The position numbers and the translations under genes are program-made. The notes beneath the pieces were generated by a model. It was not told the origin of the DNA. It saw only the letters and a program-made list of their open reading frames with translations, and made no database searches. From the NCBI RefSeq assembly GCF_014196225.1, contig NZ_JACIDI010000001.1, positions 1 through 64,000 on the forward strand: a stretch of DNA of 64,000 nt, in the 5' to 3' direction. Shown here piece after piece: positions 26,050 to 34,309 of the stretch (its first letter is position 1; each line of letters begins with the position of its first letter). The DNA comes from Bacteroides pyogenes. Lineage in GTDB: Bacteria > Bacteroidota > Bacteroidia > Bacteroidales > Bacteroidaceae.

Positions 26050-27090
26050 TTAAATCTCTCTCCAAATTTTATTGCTAATTGTTTTGATATGGTACCCCAA
26101 TTTGCCTGCGGCATAGGCCATTTCTTCCGTATATTAGATAAGCAAGATAAACTAACTTTTCAAGGGCGGTGTCTGTAGGGAACACGCCCTTGTTTTTTGT
26201 AACTTTACGGATCCGGCGATGATATCCTTCGACAGTGTTGGTTGTGTATATTAGTTTACGTATACCAGATGTGAATTGGAAGTACTCAGAGGGCCTATCC
26301 CGGTTGCCCTGCTATGACTTGATAACAATAGGATAAAGTTCACCCCACTTTTGATCCGGTTTCTTAAGTTCGTCTTCAGCTGCGTCTTTACTAACAGCCT
26401 GGTATACGCATTTCAGATCCTTGAGGAACTCTTTCCGGTTCTTAGAACCGATGTATTTGATGGAATTTCTGATTTGATGTACGATGCAAAGTTGAGCAAC
26501 AGTATCAGGATAAACGCTCTGTATGGCTTCAGGGAAGCCTTTCAAACCGTCTACACAGGCAATAAGGATGTCTTCAACACCACGGTTTTGAAGGTCTGTA
26601 AGGACACTCAGCCAAAAGTTAGCTCCTTCACCTCTCTTTCTATATATACATACATACCAAGAACGTTCTTGTGGCCTTCCTTATCAATGCCAAGAACATT
26701 ATAAATGGTAGGGGTAACTGCACAGCCTCGTTCATCTGTTACCTTGTAATGAATGGCATCCATCCGGACTATTGGATAAACAGGATCAAGCATGCGTGAC
26801 TTCCAGGCTTTTATCTCAGGCAGCACACGGTCGGTAATACTGCTGATAGTTTCAGCAGAAACACGGTTACCTAAGTTCTCTTCCATCCGGTCACTGATTT
26901 CACGTGTGCTCTTACCAAAAGCATATAAGCCGATAATACGGTTTGCAACGCCCTCTGCAAGGATAGTTTCACGCTTCTTAATAAACTGAGGATCGTAACT
27001 TGCATTACGGTCTCTTGGTGTTGAAATGGTCACTTCGCCGAGTGGTGTCTGAACCTCCTTGTGCATCTTTCCGTTACGACGATTGCCATT
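26050..27090 (-). pseudogene. Decayed IS256-family (mutator-type) transposase
   Basis: The minus-strand pieces read GNRRNGKMHKEVQTPLGEVTIS, then GLYAFGKSTREIS, VYPIVRMDAIHYKV (first catalytic Asp), GHKNVLGMYV, ILIACVDGLKGFPEAI (second Asp) and TVAQLCIVHQIRNSIKY. Near 26250-26050 they read GIRKLIYTTNTVEG (Glu region) and IKFGERF. At least three frame changes occur, for example after LGMYV near 26640 and after PIVIKS near 26312. The first about 70 residues are gone: the sequence there is replaced by the 21-bp repeat block. Nonfunctional. Confidence 0.85.
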
Positions 27091-27094
27091 ATCA

Positions 27095-27215
27095 CAAAGC
27101 CCGCCGTGTCTGCTTCCAAAGCCCGCCGCCTTTTTTTCAAAGCCCGCCGCCTTTTTTTCAAAGCCCACGGGCTTTTTTTCAGAGCCCGCCGCCTTTTTCT
27201 ACATCCGCCGCCCCC
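27095..27215. repeat. 21-bp tandem repeat with palindromic, T-tailed units
   Basis: Units begin at 27095, 27117, 27138, 27159, 27180 and about 27201, with the form CAAAGCCCGCCGCCTTTTTTT. The unit at 27159 is a perfect short hairpin with T-run (AAAGCCC-AC-GGGCTTT). The spacing is 21 bp apart from one 22. It lies 105 bp beyond the stop of the helicase gene, at the broken 5' edge of the IS256-family remnant. It could act as repeated terminators for plus-strand transcripts. Confidence 0.85.
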
Positions 27216-27320
27216 TCTGTTTTTCTCTGCTGCGGGAGAATGTCATTGAGCGTCACATGTGTATATTCCATATGAAGCGGATTATCATTTCATTGAAACG
27301 GATCATCACGCGACCCGGAG

Positions 27321-29324
27321 CTAATCTCTTGCTTTGCCTTGTCTGAGCTCTTCCGCAATCCTCCATTGAAGCGCAGCTTCGTCCTCTTTCCCTGCCTTCG
27401 ACAGTGCGTCTCCGAACAGTTGGTGCGCGCCTGCATGACCGGGTTTCAGGGTGGTGGCTTTATCCAAGTCGGACACGGCTCCTTCCGTATTGCCGGTTTT
27501 CAGGCGAAGTTTCCCGCGATTGTAGAAGGCTTTGAATTCCATGGGGCGCAGACCGACGGCTGTGCTGAAACAATGCTCGGCCTCTGCATACGATTGGTTG
27601 TTGAACAGCGTGATTCCTTTGCGTATCCAGGCGTCGGTATAACCGGGATCGAGACTGATCGCTTTGTCGTAGTTGGCAATGGCGGCACGCGAATCGTGCG
27701 CCTGCGTGATGCACTCGTTTCCCATTTGCAGGTATTCGCGGGCATACTTGCGCAGGCGTTCCTGTTGCCGGCGCATTTCTTCCTGAAGACGGCTGTTCTT
27801 CTCTTTCAGCGTATTGATAATTCCCAATTTTCTGCGGATCAATCGGCGGGCAACGGGCTTTTCGATGTCGTACCGGGAGTGGATGGCTCGAAAGAACTGT
27901 TCCAGACACTCTTCCATGTCTCCCTTGTCGAACGCGCGGGCGGCAGCGGCATATTGCACATCCGCCTGCGCTTGTTTCAGAGCCTTCTCGATGGCTTGGC
28001 GGTCGTTGAACTTCCGTGCGAAGTTGACAATCTCCTGACGGACAAAAATGTCGGCGCGATTGACAGGCTTCTTTAGCCGGATACCATCCAGCGAAGTGCA
28101 ACGGCTCAGGGCAACGTATGTCTGTCCGCCGGCAAACACGCCGCCGGTGAAGTCGATCACCACCCGGCTGAAAGTCAGCCCCTGGCTTTTATGAACGGTT
28201 ATGGCCCATGCCAGACGGATGGGATATTGGGTGAAAGTGCCCAGCACCTCTTCTTCGATTTCTTTCTTCTTTTCGTTGTATCGGTAGCGGATGTTGCGCC
28301 ACGACTCGCGCTTTACGTCGCACTCCTTGCCGTCGTCGGTTATCACGTAGATGGTGTCGTTCTCCTCGTCGATGCCTGCTACCGTTCCGATGGTTCCGTT
28401 TACCCATCGGCGGTCGAAGTCGTTTTTGATAAAAATGACCTGTGCGCCGGGCTTCAGCACCAGCTCTTGCGAAGTGGGCAGGCTGCTTTCGGGGAAGTCG
28501 CCGTTTATTTCGCCCTCAAACACCAGCGGGTCGCCCGGCAGTTCGGCGAGCTTCTTCTCATTGATCCCGTCCACCGTATCCCTCCGCGTGGCGAGCGTGA
28601 TATACATGTCCTCCTCCGACTCTTCAATCCGGGTGCCGTAGCGGGTGTTGAGCAGTTGAAGGTCGGCAGCCCCGGCATTGTTTGTGCGGATGCGGTCGAG
28701 CACGCCCACAAAGACGGGATCGGACTGCCGGTATACCTTCTGCAGTTCGATGGAAACAAGGTCTATCTGCGCGAAAACATGCGCCGAGAAGAAATAGGGA
28801 GTGGGATAGAAACGGTTGAGAATCTCCCGTTCGTCAGCCTTCACCACCGGCTCCAACTGAAACACATCGCCCACCAACAGCAACTGCTTGCCGCCGAAAG
28901 GTTCGCGGAGATTGTGCGAATATACCCTCAGGATGCGGTCGATGGCGTCGATTATATCTGCCCTGACCATCGAAATCTCGTCGATAATCACCAATTCTAT
29001 CTGTTCCAGCAGCTTCCGGTGATGTTTGGTGTATTTAAAGAAGTTGTGGATGCGTCCTTTTTGCAGGCTCAAATTCGGATCGTCGGGCAGTAGCGGATAA
29101 AAAGGAAGCTTGAAAAAACTGTGCATCGTGCTTCCGCCCGCATTGATGGCGGCAATGCCTGTGGGAGCGAGCACCACGTGTTTCTTTTTGGTATGCTCGC
29201 AAACGTAGCGGAGAAATGTAGACTTTCCCGTGCCCGCCTTTCCGGTGAGGAAAACCGATCGGCGGGTGTACTGAATCAGGTTCAGCGCATCCTGAAAAGC
29301 GGTATTGTCGGTATCGACCTGCAT
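27321..29324 (-). CDS. PIF1-like SF1 helicase with C-terminal TPR repeats
   Basis: The 667-residue protein has Walker A GKAGTGKST (28-36), the APTGIAAINAGGSTMHSFF motif, Walker B LVIIDEISMV (about 111-120), GDVFQLEPV, and the late helicase motifs WAITVHKSQGLTF and YVALSRC. These define a PIF1/RecD2-like 5'-3' DNA helicase. After a coiled-coil region (about 500-545) there are at least three TPR units, for example AIANYDKAISLDPGYTDAWIRKG. The TPR fusion is common in Bacteroidetes homologues in my experience but uncommon elsewhere. The gene starts 7 bp after the HAD phosphatase stop, so the two are probably cotranscribed. Confidence 0.87.
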   Translation of the reverse strand: MQVDTDNTAFQDALNLIQYTRRSVFLTGKAGTGKSTFLRYVCEHTKKKHVVLAPTGIAAINAGGSTMHSFFKLPFYPLLPDDPNLSLQKGRIHNFFKYTKHHRKLLEQIELVIIDEISMVRADIIDAIDRILRVYSHNLREPFGGKQLLLVGDVFQLEPVVKADEREILNRFYPTPYFFSAHVFAQIDLVSIELQKVYRQSDPVFVGVLDRIRTNNAGAADLQLLNTRYGTRIEESEEDMYITLATRRDTVDGINEKKLAELPGDPLVFEGEINGDFPESSLPTSQELVLKPGAQVIFIKNDFDRRWVNGTIGTVAGIDEENDTIYVITDDGKECDVKRESWRNIRYRYNEKKKEIEEEVLGTFTQYPIRLAWAITVHKSQGLTFSRVVIDFTGGVFAGGQTYVALSRCTSLDGIRLKKPVNRADIFVRQEIVNFARKFNDRQAIEKALKQAQADVQYAAAARAFDKGDMEECLEQFFRAIHSRYDIEKPVARRLIRRKLGIINTLKEKNSRLQEEMRRQQERLRKYAREYLQMGNECITQAHDSRAAIANYDKAISLDPGYTDAWIRKGITLFNNQSYAEAEHCFSTAVGLRPMEFKAFYNRGKLRLKTGNTEGAVSDLDKATTLKPGHAGAHQLFGDALSKAGKEDEAALQWRIAEELRQGKARD

Positions 29325-29331
29325 TGTCCGG

Positions 29332-30123
29332 TTATTCGATTATGCCGAAATGTTTCAGCGCAAGGCTGATTCCGTCTTCGTCGACCGGCGCGGTGACATA
29401 ATCCGCCGCTGCTTTCACTTCGTCTCTGGCCTGCCCCATGGCTACCCCGACGGCCGCATGGCGGAGCATGCTGATGTCGTTTCCTCCATCGCCGAAAGCC
29501 ATTGTTTCTTCGAGTTTCAGGCCGAAATGCCCGATGATGGCATCGATTCCTTTCTGCTTGGTGTTGCCTTTTGCGGTGATGTCGGCAAAGGCCGGATACC
29601 AACGGCTTATTTCGCAATTGGGGATGTAGGGAAGCAGCTCTTTTTCTTCCTCCTCTGTGATCAATGGAGTCATTTGAAATATTTCTTTCCGTATCACCTC
29701 TTCGAAGGACGCGACGGTCGGCATTGCTTTTACGTGCAGTAAATCTTGGAAAATGTGGCGTAACGATTCGTTGGGCTGATACATGAAGATATCCTTTTCT
29801 TCCACGAAGATGCAGGGGGCCTCTTTCTGTCGGCAGAACTTCGCCATAGTTTCCACCTCTTCGCGGCGGATGGCGCTTTTGTAGATTACTTTGTTGCCTA
29901 CAAAACAATAGGCGCCGTTCATCGTAATGTAACCGTCGATGAGGTTCCGCTCTTGGAGTTCGGAAAGATTGTTGATGATGGCATCCGGACGGCCGGTGGC
30001 GATAAACACCTTGACTCCCTTTTTATGGGCGGCCTCGATGGCCCGAACGGTGGAAGACGGGATGCGGTGGGTCTTGAAGCTGACCAGTGTTCCGTCGATA
30101 TCGAAAAATAAAGCTTTCGTCAT
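29332..30123 (-). CDS. Cof-type HAD-IIB family phosphatase
   Basis: The start is at the ATG of MTKALFFDIDGTLVSF (30123), preceded by AAAGAAAT; an upstream in-frame start at 30144 adds MQFKKEI and is less likely. Motif I DIDGTL with nucleophilic Asp, motif II in IATGRPD, the Lys of KGNTKQKGIDA, and motif IV GDGGNDISML are all present, with a large C2-type cap between. The 263-residue length is normal. These enzymes dephosphorylate sugar phosphates or cofactor intermediates in the cytosol; the specificity is not readable. The gene diverges from the C-S lyase gene. Confidence 0.88.
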   Translation of the reverse strand: MTKALFFDIDGTLVSFKTHRIPSSTVRAIEAAHKKGVKVFIATGRPDAIINNLSELQERNLIDGYITMNGAYCFVGNKVIYKSAIRREEVETMAKFCRQKEAPCIFVEEKDIFMYQPNESLRHIFQDLLHVKAMPTVASFEEVIRKEIFQMTPLITEEEEKELLPYIPNCEISRWYPAFADITAKGNTKQKGIDAIIGHFGLKLEETMAFGDGGNDISMLRHAAVGVAMGQARDEVKAAADYVTAPVDEDGISLALKHFGIIE

Positions 30124-30132
30124 GATTTCTTT

Positions 30133-30162
30133 TTTGAATTGCATACAAAAGTACTATTTTTG
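30133..30162 (+). promoter_or_regulatory. Bacteroides-type promoter for the C-S lyase gene
   Basis: TTTG at 30133-30136, an 18-bp spacer and TATTTTTG at 30155-30162 match the -33/-7 consensus of Bacteroides primary sigma promoters. The start codon is 31 bp downstream. Confidence 0.7.
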
Positions 30163-30193
30163 CCTGACATAACATAGAAAAACAATCTCTCGC

Positions 30194-31366
30194 ATGAATT
30201 ATAATTTCGATGAAATAATAGACCGCAGCGGCACAGACTCCGTGAAATGGGACGGGGTGGAAGCCGTTTGGGGACGGAACGATCTGATGCCGATGTGGGT
30301 GGCGGATATGGATTTCCGCACGGCTCCCTGCGTGATAGAAGCGCTGAAAAAGCGTCTGGAGCACGAAGTGTTGGGATACACCATGCCCTGCAAGGAGTGG
30401 GGAGAGTCGATTGTCCGCTGGCTGAAAGAGCGTCACGGATGGGCGGTGACCGAACGGATGCTGACTTTTACGCCGGGCATTGTGCGCGGTCTGGCTTTCG
30501 CCATCCATTGCTTTACCGAGAAGGCGGATAAGGTGATGGTGATGCCGCCGGTCTATCCGCCGTTTTTTTCGGTGACGCAATGCACCGGGCGGGAAGTGGT
30601 GTTCAGTCCGTTGCAACTTAAAGACGGCCGGTACGAAATCGACTTCGAACGCTTGCCCCATGATGTGCGGGGCTGCAAACTGCTTATTCTTTGCAATCCT
30701 CATAACCCCGGAGGGAGGGTATGGACGCGTGAAGAGCTGGCGCGCATCGCCGACATCTGCTACGAGAACAGAACGCTGGTCGTTTCCGACGAGATTCATG
30801 CCGACCTTACACTGCCGCCTTACAAGCATGTGGCGTTTGCTTCGGCTTCCGAACGGGCGCGTATGAACTCGCTGGTGTTCATGTCGCCCAGCAAGGCTTT
30901 CAACATGGCGGGACTGGCTTCTTCGTACGCCGTGATCGAAAATGAAGAAATCTGCGAACGTTTCCGGCAATACATGGAAGCCGGAGAGTTCTGTACCGGG
31001 CATTTGTTCGCCTACCTGAGCGTGGCCGCCGCCTACAACGGAGGAGGGGAGTGGCTCGACCGGCTGTTGGCGTACATCGGCGAGAATATCGATTTCACGG
31101 AGAGTTACCTGCGGGAGCATATTCCCGGCATCAGCGCCATTCGTCCGCAAGCGTCTTTTCTTGTTTTTCTCGATTGCCGGGGGTTGGGACTGAACCGCGA
31201 GGAGCTTCATCGTCTTTTTGTGGAAGATGCCCGGTTGGCATTGAATGAAGGATCTACATTCGGCAGGGAAGGCGAAGGATTCATGCGCCTGAACGTGGGC
31301 TGTCCGCGGGCTGTGCTCCGGCAGGCGCTGGAACGGCTGGCAGAAGCTGTGGCGGGATTATCTTAA
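30194..31366 (+). CDS. PLP-dependent C-S lyase, PatB/MalY family
   Basis: The 390-residue fold-type I aminotransferase-like protein has the N-terminal VKWDG, LMPMWVADMDF and LGYTMP, plus NPHNPGGRVW, VVSDEIHADL (Asp holding the pyridine N) and SPSKAFNMAGL with the PLP-binding Lys. This pattern identifies cystathionine beta-lyase/PatB-MalY proteins, which cleave cystathionine or cysteine to release ammonia, pyruvate and a thiol. It is cytosolic and probably acts in methionine synthesis or cysteine catabolism. Its stop overlaps the 3' end of convergent dnaG by 9 bp. Confidence 0.88.
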   Translation: MNYNFDEIIDRSGTDSVKWDGVEAVWGRNDLMPMWVADMDFRTAPCVIEALKKRLEHEVLGYTMPCKEWGESIVRWLKERHGWAVTERMLTFTPGIVRGLAFAIHCFTEKADKVMVMPPVYPPFFSVTQCTGREVVFSPLQLKDGRYEIDFERLPHDVRGCKLLILCNPHNPGGRVWTREELARIADICYENRTLVVSDEIHADLTLPPYKHVAFASASERARMNSLVFMSPSKAFNMAGLASSYAVIENEEICERFRQYMEAGEFCTGHLFAYLSVAAAYNGGGEWLDRLLAYIGENIDFTESYLREHIPGISAIRPQASFLVFLDCRGLGLNREELHRLFVEDARLALNEGSTFGREGEGFMRLNVGCPRAVLRQALERLAEAVAGLS

Positions 31367-33367
31367 CACGACACGGTCGCCAAGACGTTTGGCCATCATG
31401 CTCTGTATGCTTCTCAAATCGTTGTACCGTTCCATCAGCGAGTTGCATTTCTCGTTGTCGCGGGCAAGCTCGGGGTCTTGCAGGGCAAGGAGCATATGCT
31501 TCAGCTCCTCGGTCACAATGGCGTTTTTGAAATCTCCCATCAGGCGGGGCACTATCTCGTAAAGCCGCTCTTCGTCCGCCACAATCTTTTGAAGTTTGGA
31601 GTGATACTTGCTGAGCCGGTAGCGCACATCGATCAGGTCTGCGCTCAGCTTGCTGATAGCCGCGTCGGAATGGGAAAGGAAATACCTTTCGGCGGTGAAT
31701 CCGTCGTCGTGCAGGTGGGCGACCGCCTCTGCCAGCATGCGCCTGTGCAGCGGATTGTGAAACGCCAGACTGTCTTCTTTCAGTTCGCTTTCCACGTATT
31801 CTATCACGGTAATGGCGGTTGATGCTCCGTCGTCATCGGTCAGCTCGCACATCACCTGTTCGCCGTAGCGCACGATGGCGGTCAGTATCAGCCGTTCGAA
31901 TTTGTAAAACTCCCGTCCCTCCTGTCCCTGTTGCGGGATGAAAGAGGTGTACGCGTCTTCCGGCAGCGGGTTCTCCGCATTCGGAATATCGGCGCCGGGC
32001 GGTGTGTTTTCTTGCGATGCGGTGTTGCTGACGATCGGTTTGTTCGCTTTTTCGGCTTGCGCTTCCCTCATTTTGGCGACCTCCGCCACCAGAAGTTTTT
32101 CTTCCAGATGCAGTTGCTGCCCGCACTCTTTGATGTACACGTCGCGTACGATGGCCTCCGGTATCACCGAAATGCTCCGTACGATGTTCGCTATCAGTTC
32201 GGCACGCTTTATCGGATCCTTTCCCGCGTCCTCCATCAGCAAGTCGGTCTTGAAGCGGATGAAATCTTTTTCGTTTTCGCGGATAAAGTTCTGAAACTCT
32301 TCGGAATTGTGCTTTCGGGCGAATGAATCAGGGTCGTCGCCGTCGGGGAGCAGGCACACCTTGATGTTCATTCCCTCTTCCAGCAGCATGTCGATGCCGC
32401 GGATAGAGGCGCGGATGCCTGCAAGGTCGCCGTCGTAGAGCACGGTAATGTTATTGGTGAAGCGGTGAATCAGGCGAATCTGTCCCGGCGTGAGCGCCGT
32501 TCCCGAAGAGGCCACCACGTTCTCCACACCCGACTGGTGCATGGAGATGACATCCGTATATCCTTCGACGAGGAAGCAGCGGTCTTGCTTCACGATTGCC
32601 TGCTTGGCGAAAAAAATGCCGTACAGTTCGTTGCTCTTATGGTATATTTCCGATTCGGGCGAATTGACGTATTTCACTTTCACGCCCTTCGTCGCGTTGC
32701 TCAACACCCGTCCGCCGAAAGCCACCACCTTACCCGAAAGCGTATGCACGGGAAAGATGACGCGTCCCCAGAAACGGTCGCGCAGCCGGTGGTCGTCGGT
32801 TTCGTAGCAGATGCCCGTCTTCACGAGAAACTCTTTCCTGTACCCTTTGCGCAAAGCCTCCTGCGCCATTGCGTCGTGGCTTTCGGTGCAATATCCGAGT
32901 TGGAATTTCTCGATAATGTCGTCGCGGAATCCGCGTTGGCGGAGATAAGCCATGCCGACGCTACGCCCTTCGGCATGATTCTTCAGTGTCTCCTGAAAAT
33001 AGTCGCGGGCAAAGCTGTTGACGATGAACAGGCTTTCGCGCAACGACTGCGCCAGTTTCTCCTCGTCGGTCAGCTCCCTTTCCTGTATCTCGATGTTGTA
33101 TTTCTTGGCCAGAAACTTCAAGGCCTCGTAATAAGTCATCTGTTCGTGCTCCATGATGAAGTGCACGACATTTCCGCCTTTTCCGCAGCTGAAACATTTG
33201 CAAAGCCCTTTGGCGGGAGATACGCTGAAAGAAGGTGTCTTCTCGTTATGAAACGGGCAAAGGCCGACATAGTTCACTCCGCGCCTGCGCAGCGTGACGA
33301 ACTCGGACACCACGTCTACGATTTGTGCGGCGTCCAGAATGCGGTCGATGGTTGCCTGATCTATCAT
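31358..33367 (-). CDS. dnaG: DNA primase DnaG
   Basis: The 669-residue protein has an N-terminal CHC2 zinc finger (Cys37, His40, Cys58, Cys61 in CPFHNEKTPSF...CKCFSCG), the RNA polymerase domain with QLGYCTE and FGGRVL, and a TOPRIM domain (LVEGYTDVISMHQ, VLYDGDLAGIRA). A C-terminal helical domain binds replicative helicase. It synthesises RNA primers at the replication fork. It begins with MIDQATIDRILDAA, the usual start of the family. It follows the Crp/Fnr gene by 74 bp and converges on the C-S lyase gene without room for a terminator. Confidence 0.96.
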   Translation of the reverse strand: MIDQATIDRILDAAQIVDVVSEFVTLRRRGVNYVGLCPFHNEKTPSFSVSPAKGLCKCFSCGKGGNVVHFIMEHEQMTYYEALKFLAKKYNIEIQERELTDEEKLAQSLRESLFIVNSFARDYFQETLKNHAEGRSVGMAYLRQRGFRDDIIEKFQLGYCTESHDAMAQEALRKGYRKEFLVKTGICYETDDHRLRDRFWGRVIFPVHTLSGKVVAFGGRVLSNATKGVKVKYVNSPESEIYHKSNELYGIFFAKQAIVKQDRCFLVEGYTDVISMHQSGVENVVASSGTALTPGQIRLIHRFTNNITVLYDGDLAGIRASIRGIDMLLEEGMNIKVCLLPDGDDPDSFARKHNSEEFQNFIRENEKDFIRFKTDLLMEDAGKDPIKRAELIANIVRSISVIPEAIVRDVYIKECGQQLHLEEKLLVAEVAKMREAQAEKANKPIVSNTASQENTPPGADIPNAENPLPEDAYTSFIPQQGQEGREFYKFERLILTAIVRYGEQVMCELTDDDGASTAITVIEYVESELKEDSLAFHNPLHRRMLAEAVAHLHDDGFTAERYFLSHSDAAISKLSADLIDVRYRLSKYHSKLQKIVADEERLYEIVPRLMGDFKNAIVTEELKHMLLALQDPELARDNEKCNSLMERYNDLRSIQSMMAKRLGDRVVLR

Positions 33368-33441
33368 TCTTGTTTTCCCGGTCTTAGCATCTACATTTGT
33401 CAGTACTCCTGTTTGCGCTCTTGTATCTACCTTATTCTTTA

Positions 33442-34143
33442 TTATCCGATTTTGCTGATCTTCTTCAATCTTTCTTCGTCTATGATCTTGATTTTTCTTC
33501 CGTCGATGGTTATCAACCGTTCTGTGGCAAACTGAGAAAGGGTACGTATGGCGTTGGAGGTTGTCATATTGGAGAGGTTGGCCAGATCTTCCCGCGAGAG
33601 GTAAATGCTTAAGGTAGATCCGTCTTCTTCCAGCCCGTAGTTTTCTTTGAGAAACAGCAATGATTCGGACAGGCGTCCGCGGATGTGTTTTTGCGTCAGG
33701 TTGACCGTGCGCTCGTCGGATATGCCCAGATCGATGGATAGCTGGCGGATAAAGAACATTGCCAGATTGTTGTTCTGGACTATCAAAGTGGCGATAACAC
33801 TCATAGGAATTAAGCAGACCACGGAGGGTTCGAAGGCGGCGGCGGCGGTGACAAAGTCTTCTTTGGCAAAATAGGCCCGGTAAGCGAAATATTCACGCGG
33901 CTTGATCATGCGTATAATCTGGCTTCTGCCTCCGACACCATCCTTGAATATCTTCACCTTTCCGCTGATGAGGCACATGAGTTGCCGGGGCGTTTCGCCT
34001 TCGCAATAGATGATTTCGTTTTTTTTGTAGGTCTGTATCGTGTAATTATTCATCAAGAACTCCCTTTGCTCGCTGTTCAAAGGAGCTAACATATCGGATA
34101 GCGGTTCCGAAACATTGATGTCTGATATGTTTATTTTTACCAT
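33442..34143 (-). CDS. Crp/Fnr-family transcription regulator
   Basis: The 233-residue protein has a cyclic-nucleotide-binding-like beta roll in the first 120 residues (KNEIIYCEGETPRQLMCLISGKVKIFKDG) and a long dimerisation helix. A winged helix follows (LSREDLANLSNMTTSNAIRTLSQF), with DNA recognition in TTSNAIRTL. It lacks the N-terminal Cys cluster of FNR, so it is not an iron-sulfur oxygen sensor of that type. The effector is unknown. It stands between glnN and dnaG with its own promoter-like sequence. Confidence 0.88.
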   Translation of the reverse strand: MVKINISDINVSEPLSDMLAPLNSEQREFLMNNYTIQTYKKNEIIYCEGETPRQLMCLISGKVKIFKDGVGGRSQIIRMIKPREYFAYRAYFAKEDFVTAAAAFEPSVVCLIPMSVIATLIVQNNNLAMFFIRQLSIDLGISDERTVNLTQKHIRGRLSESLLFLKENYGLEEDGSTLSIYLSREDLANLSNMTTSNAIRTLSQFATERLITIDGRKIKIIDEERLKKISKIG

Positions 34144-34171
34144 GAGTACTACAAAACTGTGTTATACAGCA

Positions 34172-34179
34172 CAAAAGTA
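34172..34179 (-). promoter_or_regulatory. -7 element upstream of the Crp/Fnr gene
   Basis: TACTTTTG on the minus strand fits TAnnTTTG and lies about 30 nt before the ATG at 34143. The -33 position reads TTTT instead of TTTG. Confidence 0.5.
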
Positions 34180-34253
34180 AAAATAAAAAGTGAGAAAAAA
34201 AACGGATAAAGAGAAAAAGGAGGGTGAAAGGGTGATTTGATTCATGTTTAAAA

Positions 34254-34302
34254 CCGGCAACCGGAAGCAAGCTCGCGATGGAGCCTTACTGCCGGTGGCC
34301 GG
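34254..34302 (-). terminator. Terminator after glutamine synthetase III
   Basis: Arms CCGGCCACCGG and CCGGTTGCCGG (minus strand, one mismatch in 11) form a stem followed by TTTT. It begins just after the glnN stop at 34310, on the same strand. Confidence 0.6.
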
Positions 34303-34309
34303 AGAAATG

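Noticed and set aside
28191..29093. Plus-strand open frame of about 300 codons inside the PIF1-like gene
   Set aside because: Antisense shadow of a complete helicase; no start signal or motif.
30023..31210. Minus-strand open frame of about 395 codons over the C-S lyase gene
   Set aside because: The plus-strand frame encodes an intact PLP enzyme with its own promoter; the antisense frame has low-complexity composition and runs into the HAD gene.
32465..33535. Long plus-strand open frame (about 356 codons) inside dnaG
   Set aside because: It lies antisense to a clearly conserved primase and has no recognisable domain; long antisense frames are expected at this base composition.
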